From the NCBI RefSeq assembly GCF_029945705.1, contig NZ_JAQSDC010000008.1, forward strand, positions 1-48,445: a DNA stretch of 48,445 nt, read 5' to 3'. Shown in pieces: positions 42,507 through 48,445 of this stretch (position 1 is the stretch's first letter; every line of letters begins with the position of its first letter). A model generated the notes under the pieces. That model made no database searches. It was given only the letters and a program-made list of their open reading frames with translations, and was not told the DNA's origin. A program made the position numbers and the translations under genes. This DNA comes from Methylotenera sp. (GTDB taxonomy: Bacteria > Pseudomonadota > Gammaproteobacteria > Burkholderiales > Methylophilaceae).

Positions 42507-44951
42507 TTAATTGCACTCAAAATTACGTAAGTATTTTTCCCTAAACTCCTCGATTGGTAGCGCCTGCGCATACCAAAAGCCCTGACCGTAATCGCATTGC
42601 AACTGCTTAAGTATCTGCACTTGCTCTGCAAGTTCAATGCCTTCAGCAATAGTTTTGATGTCTAAGACATTTGAGAGTTTAGTGATTGCTGCCACGATAG
42701 AATGCGTTTTTTTGTTTTTAATCATGCCTTTTACAAATGTTTTGTCAATTTTGATTACATCAATAGGTAGTTTGTGTATGTAAGCTAAAGAGGAATAACC
42801 CGTTCCGAAATCATCAATGGCAATTTTAAAGCCCATTTTTTTAAGCTCTTCAAACTTTAAAATAGTTTCTTTTGTTGAGTCAAGCATGATGCTTTCAGTG
42901 AACTCTAGCTGAATGTTACTTGCTTTAATTTTATATGTATCTAAAGCGTTAACAAGTTTATGAATAAAGCTGTTTTTTTCAAACTGTTTGCCTGAAATGT
43001 TGATGGACATATAGGGGACAAAAGCTAATTGACTCCAAGCCTGAGCTTGTTTGAAAGCTATTTTTAATAAATAATCACTGAGTTCAACAATTAGATTCGA
43101 GCCTTCAGCTATCGGTATAAACTCATCAGGTGAAATAAAGCCTTTTATAGGATGATTCCATCGCGCCAATGCTTCAACACCTACTAGCTGATTATTCGTT
43201 AGATCAATAATTGGTTGGTAGTGAAAATTAATGTCAGTACCTGAAGCTATTGCTTGCTTTAGGTCGGCTTCAATTTCAATAAGATGTCTTAGCCTTGCGT
43301 TCATTTCTTCAGAAAAAAGTGCGTAGCGGTTTTTACCTGACTTTTTAGCTGAGTACATAGCAATATCAGCATTTCTAAGGAGCGTATCACAATCATTGCC
43401 GTGTTCTGGGTACTGAGCAATTCCCAAGCTGGTGCTAATCGATAAAGGTCTCCCACTAATATAGATTGGTTTACTTGCTAACTCTTTTACTAGTTTTTCT
43501 GCAAGCTTAACTACATCCATCACCCCACTGCTCTTAACATCTTCAATTAATATAGTAAACTCATCACCACCCAGACGAGTCACCATGTCACTTTCTCTCA
43601 CTATTTCTTTTAGTCTATTACCAATTTGAACCAAAAACTCATCGCCTGCATCATGACCAAGCGTATCGTTAATAAACTTAAAGTTATCTAAATCCATAAA
43701 GAATAACGCGAATGATTTGTTATTTTTTTTGCTATATTCTATGGCGTTGCGCATATAGTCCATAAACATGCGGCGATTTGGTAGGTCTGTCAACTTGTCA
43801 TAAAACGCCAGCTGATGCAATTCTTTTTCTAAGTGTTTGCGTGTTGTAATGTTTGACAAGACCATTAAAAAGTTTTGCTCTTGTCCTTGCCCTGGATTTT
43901 TATCGTGTGTAATACTTTCTATGCGTATTTCCACATCAATCACTAATTGATTACTCTTTAAAATCACTACATCTCGTGTTGGTGAATGTTGTGTGTGAGC
44001 ACTAACCCAATCTAATTCATGCAATATTTCATTTAAGTCTAAATTCAATAAATTTGTAAATCTGGCCAACGTAAAGTTTTCAAAGTGACTAGTGGCATAA
44101 CCTGTCACATCGGCAACAGCATCATTCACAAATATAATATTTAATGATGTATCAAATAAAATAAAAGCGTCATTTGTTTGCTTAACAATTTGTGCTAATT
44201 GCTTAGAACTATTTGTTTGTTCAAGCAGGTTAGTCGCCATTGTATTAATGGCTTTAGAGAGTGAACCGATTTCACCAATCCCATTTTCAGAAGCTCTAGC
44301 AGATAAATTTCCCATTTGCAGCTGAAAACCTGTCTCTGATAAATTAGCCATTTGTGCTCTAATTTTTTTTGCACTACGATGAAATAATAGTAATAAAATC
44401 GCTACTAATATCGCAGATACAGCACCAACAATTAACATATACTTATTTTTAATATCTTGGTATTGACTATCGCTCATCCCTATCGTTATCATTCCCCAAG
44501 GTGCCCCACCGATATCAAACTTTTTATGAAGCACAAAGCTGTTGCCCTTAGTGATTACCGTTGACTCAAAATGCAATACACTTTTATTATCACTGAGCTT
44601 AAGTTTCTCGCCATTGAAAATGTCTTTGCTTTGAATCCAATTGTTCTTCGTAATAACAATATCTTCGCCGCCATTTTTAGAAATCACAACAAATAAAATA
44701 TTACCCGTATCGTTTAAAACATTAGTGACATACTCAATTATCTCTCCATAAGATTCGGTATAAAGATTAGACGTTGTCGCAGCGATAGTGCTGTTTGCAA
44801 ACATTTCGCTTTGGTTTTCAACCATCTGCAATAACTGACTTTTAAAGAATGGTAATAAAATCAGTAGTAAAATAGTGGCAAAAGTCACAATTGCGATTAG
44901 GGCTCTGGAAAAGAAAAATCCAAAAATACCTGATGACCAAAATTTAATCAC
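42507..44951 (-). CDS. Membrane GGDEF-EAL c-di-GMP enzyme with HAMP and PAS domains
   Basis: An 814-residue inner-membrane protein. Transmembrane helices lie at about 13-36 and 171-190, with a periplasmic sensor region between them. HAMP (about 190-245), PAS (about 252-372), GGDEF (about 380-545) and EAL (about 555-805) follow. The synthase motif GGDEF (461-465) and the RxxD inhibitory site (452-455) are intact. The hydrolase has EALARW (593-598), DDFGTGYSSL and KIDKTFVKG. Either activity, or both, is possible. It overlaps the upstream PhnD-like gene by four bases (ATGA), so the two are tightly coupled. It may supply or remove the c-di-GMP read by LapD. Confidence 0.93.
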   Translation of the reverse strand: MIKFWSSGIFGFFFSRALIAIVTFATILLLILLPFFKSQLLQMVENQSEMFANSTIAATTSNLYTESYGEIIEYVTNVLNDTGNILFVVISKNGGEDIVITKNNWIQSKDIFNGEKLKLSDNKSVLHFESTVITKGNSFVLHKKFDIGGAPWGMITIGMSDSQYQDIKNKYMLIVGAVSAILVAILLLLFHRSAKKIRAQMANLSETGFQLQMGNLSARASENGIGEIGSLSKAINTMATNLLEQTNSSKQLAQIVKQTNDAFILFDTSLNIIFVNDAVADVTGYATSHFENFTLARFTNLLNLDLNEILHELDWVSAHTQHSPTRDVVILKSNQLVIDVEIRIESITHDKNPGQGQEQNFLMVLSNITTRKHLEKELHQLAFYDKLTDLPNRRMFMDYMRNAIEYSKKNNKSFALFFMDLDNFKFINDTLGHDAGDEFLVQIGNRLKEIVRESDMVTRLGGDEFTILIEDVKSSGVMDVVKLAEKLVKELASKPIYISGRPLSISTSLGIAQYPEHGNDCDTLLRNADIAMYSAKKSGKNRYALFSEEMNARLRHLIEIEADLKQAIASGTDINFHYQPIIDLTNNQLVGVEALARWNHPIKGFISPDEFIPIAEGSNLIVELSDYLLKIAFKQAQAWSQLAFVPYMSINISGKQFEKNSFIHKLVNALDTYKIKASNIQLEFTESIMLDSTKETILKFEELKKMGFKIAIDDFGTGYSSLAYIHKLPIDVIKIDKTFVKGMIKNKKTHSIVAAITKLSNVLDIKTIAEGIELAEQVQILKQLQCDYGQGFWYAQALPIEEFREKYLRNFECN

Positions 44952-45823
44952 TTTGTGTCTGGCCCATTTAAGTCACTCACTAAGGCCCTTACGCTATTTA
45001 AATCTTCATTTTTAATTTTGCGTAATCTCCCAAAATTAAATTTTTTCAATAATTTTTTACTTTGTACTGTTCCACCAATACTAAGTACGGTATCTTCATA
45101 CTCATCAATTGGCATAGTGGTATCGCTTTTATTTGAAACTGCCAAAATATTGATGACATATTCTGGTGAGGTTTCAATGCTGATTAATTGCGCTTTTAAT
45201 TGTGGGTTAAGTTCAGATGCCACTATAAAATCAGCTTCAAGTACGATTGTCGCTTGAGACTCTTTAAAAAAGGTCGTAGAAATAGCCACGTTTGGATTTT
45301 TCTTTACCGTGACTTTGCTAAAAAAGGAGTCAATATTGCCAAATTTTAATTGTTTAAGTTGCCTCTGCAAAAATATCAGGCCCAGTTCATCACTTATACA
45401 ATAGCTAATGGCTTTATTTTTAAGGTCATCTAGCCGATTAATGTTGCTGTCTTTTCTCACTAACACAACATAGCGTTGCAAGACTTTATCGTTCAATACT
45501 GGAACGAATAATGAATCTAAGTTAAATTCTTTTGGATACTTAAGGGCAAGCAAAGGTGTTCCGAAGTAACCAAATAGCTTTGCATCAAGAAACATGTTGA
45601 TCAACTGCTCATCAGCCTTGAAAACTTTAAGTTTCATCGAGTACTTTTTATTTTTTGTTAAGTTCTCTAGTTGATAGTTAAAGCCTAGTTCAACATCCTG
45701 AATGGTCGCACCACGAATACCTTGCTCTGTTAAACCAATCACATATTCTTTTTTTTCTTGTGCTTGTGCCACTGAACAACAAAAAAACAAGTACATACAA
45801 ACTTTTATTAATTTAATGAACAT
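44948..45823 (-). CDS. PhnD-like periplasmic binding protein B
   Basis: A 291-residue protein with a Sec signal peptide (MFIKLIKVCMYLFFCCSVAQA). The type II substrate-binding fold of the PhnD/phosphonate group is suggested by YVVLVRKDSNINRLDDLKNK and the mid-protein SKVTVKKNPNVAISTTFF segment. No permease or ATPase gene accompanies it. It is a paralogue of the upstream binding protein and overlaps it by 11 bases. Because it is translationally coupled to a membrane GGDEF-EAL protein, it may act as the ligand-binding partner of that sensor rather than in transport; that is inference. Confidence 0.82.
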   Translation of the reverse strand: MFIKLIKVCMYLFFCCSVAQAQEKKEYVIGLTEQGIRGATIQDVELGFNYQLENLTKNKKYSMKLKVFKADEQLINMFLDAKLFGYFGTPLLALKYPKEFNLDSLFVPVLNDKVLQRYVVLVRKDSNINRLDDLKNKAISYCISDELGLIFLQRQLKQLKFGNIDSFFSKVTVKKNPNVAISTTFFKESQATIVLEADFIVASELNPQLKAQLISIETSPEYVINILAVSNKSDTTMPIDEYEDTVLSIGGTVQSKKLLKKFNFGRLRKIKNEDLNSVRALVSDLNGPDTK

Positions 45824-46709
45824 GTTGTTGCTCTTTGAGTTGCTTATTTTTTTCTATCAGTTTTCGAATATCATCAAGATCTGAAATGTTAATTTCTTTA
45901 AAACCATCAAACTTCATAAGGCTTAAAATGTTACGACCCTTTGTCGTATTATTTACAGTTAATAGGCTATTTTTAATGCTATTTGCTGCTTGCTCAGGGG
46001 TTCCTTTTGTAAGAGCTGCTACAAAAGTTAAGTAAGGTTCTGAAGCTTCTAATACTCTAGTTTTTTGACGTATTTGTGGGTTTAGTTCTGCCGCGATTTC
46101 AAATTGACTTTCACTTAATAATGCAGCATCTACTTTTTTAAAGAATAAATCGACCAAAGCAGTATTGGACTTTTCACTCACTTGAATCTCAGAGAAAAAT
46201 TTTTTGGTTAGCTGTAATTGATGTTCCATTAATAAGGTATCAATATACAAAATGCCCATATCGCCTAACATTGTCTTTTGAGTCGAAAGTTTTTTTCCTT
46301 TGAGTTGCTCTAAAGCGTTAATGTCGCTGTCTTTCCTCACTACTAATATAATTTTAGACTTTAACTTTTGACTAAATACCCCACTTACTAATGGAGTAGG
46401 CATTAAATATAACTCGGAGCGCAAGAACTCAATTGGACTTCCAAAAAAAGCATTCACCTGTCCTTTTGAAATGGCCTGAGCTAACTCTTCTGAGGTGCCA
46501 TAATTTTGAAAATCACATTTCATATTCTCAGAGGATAACAGTGCATTAAATGCACTTTTGAACCCGATGTTGACATTTTGTTTGTCATTTTCACGAAAAC
46601 CAATTGATGAGCTGCCCGCAACCAAATCATATGGCTCAGCATGAGTGAGCGATATGCAAAGGCTGTTGATAACGCCAATAAACACCATCATTTTTATTAA
46701 ATATTTCAT
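45813..46709 (-). CDS. PhnD-like periplasmic binding protein A
   Basis: A 298-residue secreted binding protein. A signal peptide (about 1-24, ending THAEP) precedes the PhnD-type fold: ELAQAISKGQVNAFFGSPIE, IILVVRKDSDINALEQLKGK and LFFKKVDAALLSESQFEIA. It shares the (V)VRKDSxIN signature and overall layout with the next gene and is probably a duplicate that has diverged. It ends in a charged tail (KNKQLKEQQHVH) that overlaps the next start. The ligand is unknown; phosphonate is only the name-giving example of the family. Confidence 0.82.
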   Translation of the reverse strand: MKYLIKMMVFIGVINSLCISLTHAEPYDLVAGSSSIGFRENDKQNVNIGFKSAFNALLSSENMKCDFQNYGTSEELAQAISKGQVNAFFGSPIEFLRSELYLMPTPLVSGVFSQKLKSKIILVVRKDSDINALEQLKGKKLSTQKTMLGDMGILYIDTLLMEHQLQLTKKFFSEIQVSEKSNTALVDLFFKKVDAALLSESQFEIAAELNPQIRQKTRVLEASEPYLTFVAALTKGTPEQAANSIKNSLLTVNNTTKGRNILSLMKFDGFKEINISDLDDIRKLIEKNKQLKEQQHVH

Positions 46710-46736
46710 TTTTTAATTTATGTTATCTCATGAAAT

Positions 46737-48161
46737 CTATGGTTGCTCAGGTAACTGAGCGCCAATAAAATACTCAATTTCAGCCATATTGTTTGCGCTA
46801 TCATGCAGCGCTTTTAAATAGCTGCCCTCTACCACTGCGCTGTAAATACTTGCTTGAATAATGTCTTCTGGCTTACTTGCGCCAATTTGATAGGCCTGAT
46901 TAGTTAATCGCTCATAATCACGTGAAAATTCTACCGTTTTCTCTGATAAAGCAATCTGTTGATTAGAGGCATCTAACCCTATGAACAAATTCTTTAGTTG
47001 AGCCGCTAAGCCTTGTTCTACCAATAATTGAGTTTCACTCATTTGACTACGTTGTAATTTTGCAGAGTTAACATGATGACTAGTTTTGCCAAAATCAAAT
47101 ATTGGCATACTCATCACAACGCCTATCGTCCATGAGTTTTTATTATCTTCATTGACCAGCCCACCATCGTAAGAATTTTCAATATGTCTTACATTGCCGG
47201 TCAGCGCTACCTGTGGGTAATACGCGCTTTTTGCCTCGTTAAATCGTTCGTCTGCTACTTTAACGGCCAATTTAATAATACTCATGTCAGGGTTAAATTG
47301 CTGTGCTTGCGCCATTAGGCTATCAAATGCAGGCTCATTGCTAGACTTTGGATAATCACCTTCAGCAAGTGCAATGGTGCTGTTCCAAGGCAAGCCCATA
47401 GCAAAATTAAGTGCAGCTGTTGCTGATTTTTCTTTAGCTAGGAATTCGGTTTCCAGTGATTTAGCATAATTAACTGCCATTTCAGTTTTAAGATAATCAA
47501 GCTTATTAATTGTGCCAGACCCACCTTCATACATGCTTTTGGTTAAGTCACGCGTGCTGCCTAAAGTTTCAACCGTATCGTGCGCAAGCTCAGATAAGCC
47601 GTGAGTTAACTTAACCGCGTAGTAGTAACGCTTTACATCACGCACTACTTGTAAGGTACTACGGTGATATTCTTCTTGCGCAATTTCTTTACCCAAATTA
47701 GCTTGATTAACAATACTAGTGATTTTTCCACCTGTATAAAGTGGCATCATCATTTGCAGGGTAGCTGTTGCGGTATCTCTATCCATGAGCTTAATCTTTT
47801 GCTTTGGAACATCAATGCTAGAGGGAATAGATAAACCAGGCGGCAGTAGCTGCGTTAAAGCAGCCCCAAGCGCTCCTAATGGTATGTTTGTTTGCGGGTA
47901 AGTAAACGTAGGGTCTTGATCCATACGTATTGCGCTAACTTGTAAGCTGACAGTTGGCCAGTGTGCAGAGAGCGCCTCTTGATATTGTGACTCAGCAATT
48001 GCAGCGGCTTGCAATGAAATACGCTGCTGAACATTGTTGTTTAATCCAATTTTAATCGCATCGTTTAATGTGAGCTGCGTATAAGTTTCAGCCGCTAGCG
48101 ATGCTGTGTGACTAAAGATAAGAAATAAAGCTGCAAAAGAAAGTCTAAACATAAAATCCAC
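46737..48161 (-). CDS. TolC-family outer-membrane efflux/secretion channel
   Basis: A 474-residue outer-membrane protein with a signal peptide (about 1-23). It has the duplicated OEP helical arrangement: LTLNDAIKIGLNNNVQQRIS, then YTGGKITSIVNQANLG, KLDYLKTEMAVNYAKSLE, FNEAKSAYYPQVALTGNVR, IGVVMSMPIFDFGKTSHHV and NQAYQIGASKPEDIIQASI. It heads the operon of two PhnD-like proteins and the GGDEF-EAL protein. It is the only TolC-type channel in the window, while lapB-lapC has none, so it is a candidate channel for the RTX exporter (LapE role). That pairing is inferred. Confidence 0.9.
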   Translation of the reverse strand: MDFMFRLSFAALFLIFSHTASLAAETYTQLTLNDAIKIGLNNNVQQRISLQAAAIAESQYQEALSAHWPTVSLQVSAIRMDQDPTFTYPQTNIPLGALGAALTQLLPPGLSIPSSIDVPKQKIKLMDRDTATATLQMMMPLYTGGKITSIVNQANLGKEIAQEEYHRSTLQVVRDVKRYYYAVKLTHGLSELAHDTVETLGSTRDLTKSMYEGGSGTINKLDYLKTEMAVNYAKSLETEFLAKEKSATAALNFAMGLPWNSTIALAEGDYPKSSNEPAFDSLMAQAQQFNPDMSIIKLAVKVADERFNEAKSAYYPQVALTGNVRHIENSYDGGLVNEDNKNSWTIGVVMSMPIFDFGKTSHHVNSAKLQRSQMSETQLLVEQGLAAQLKNLFIGLDASNQQIALSEKTVEFSRDYERLTNQAYQIGASKPEDIIQASIYSAVVEGSYLKALHDSANNMAEIEYFIGAQLPEQP

Positions 48162-48445
48162 CTGAACAATAATTTAATCAATTTGATTTCGGCAATACAA
48201 AAAGTAAAAGCCATCTCTGCATTACGGCATATTTCAAATAATCTGAAATATGCCATTCTGTGTGTTGGAAAAATGACTTATTTAAATTGATTGGTTAAAC
48301 GTACAAATGCAAAATTTATGCCAGTATATATTTAACAAAAAACGGCTTTTCGCTAGATTAAAACGCATTTTTGTACTGTGGTTGTACAAAATAAGGGCAT
48401 CTCTAAAAATCCACCATAATTTTGCAAACTGAGACTATGTGTGGC

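Overview
The window reads as one chromosomal stretch of a Gram-negative bacterium, most likely a betaproteobacterium near the methylotrophic Methylophilaceae. That placement is inferred from the AT-leaning composition and the mix of gene families; no marker gene is present to prove it.

Layout. (1) 118-1599: ManC, supplying GDP-mannose for surface polysaccharide. (2) 1948-23221: a complete Lap-type adhesin locus. It holds a type I secretion ABC transporter (LapB) and adaptor (LapC), a LuxR-type regulator with a degenerate receiver, a convergent lapG-lapD pair (periplasmic protease and c-di-GMP receptor), a 3319-residue RTX adhesin with the N-terminal TAAG site cut by LapG, and a second 1269-residue RTX protein that lacks this retention module and, unusually, contains cysteines. 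(3) 23401-26087: tRNA-Ser(GGA) followed by a decayed mobile island: integrase tail, YefM/YoeB toxin-antitoxin, an ORF split by an amber codon, an AlpA-like regulator, an HTH protein and a 46-codon ORF. (4) 26088-29272: DMT permease, DUF1330 protein, Hsp31/DJ-1 protein and a divergent NemR-like regulator, with two NemR-like boxes, then a small secreted protein. (5) 29349-31142: nsrR and hmp, a nitric oxide response pair with matching inverted repeats. (6) 31191-35287: a minus-strand operon of ECF sigma factor, anti-sigma-like protein, Spy/CpxP-like protein, DUF1800 and DUF1501 proteins. (7) 35540-37441: htpG. (8) 37727-38860: two integron gene cassettes with three attC-like sites and no integrase in the window (a CALIN), between htpG and glgP. 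(9) 39006-42417: glgP and a DUF4197 protein. (10) 42507-48161: a minus-strand operon of a TolC-family channel, two PhnD-like binding proteins and a GGDEF-EAL protein.

How the genes may work together. LapB and LapC would export both RTX proteins. Their operon has no outer-membrane channel; the only TolC-family gene visible lies in block 10, together with an apparently intact c-di-GMP enzyme. I infer that block 10 may both complete the exporter and feed c-di-GMP to LapD, with the orphan PhnD-like proteins as ligand sensors. When c-di-GMP is high, LapD would hold LapG and the adhesin would stay on the surface; when it falls, LapG would cut at TAAG and release the cell.

The least expected items are the integron cassettes (a PhyH-family oxygenase and a membrane zinc-ribbon protein), the TolC-PhnD-PhnD-GGDEF/EAL operon, the cysteine-bearing unanchored second RTX protein, and the tRNA-Ser with an acceptor-stem mismatch.
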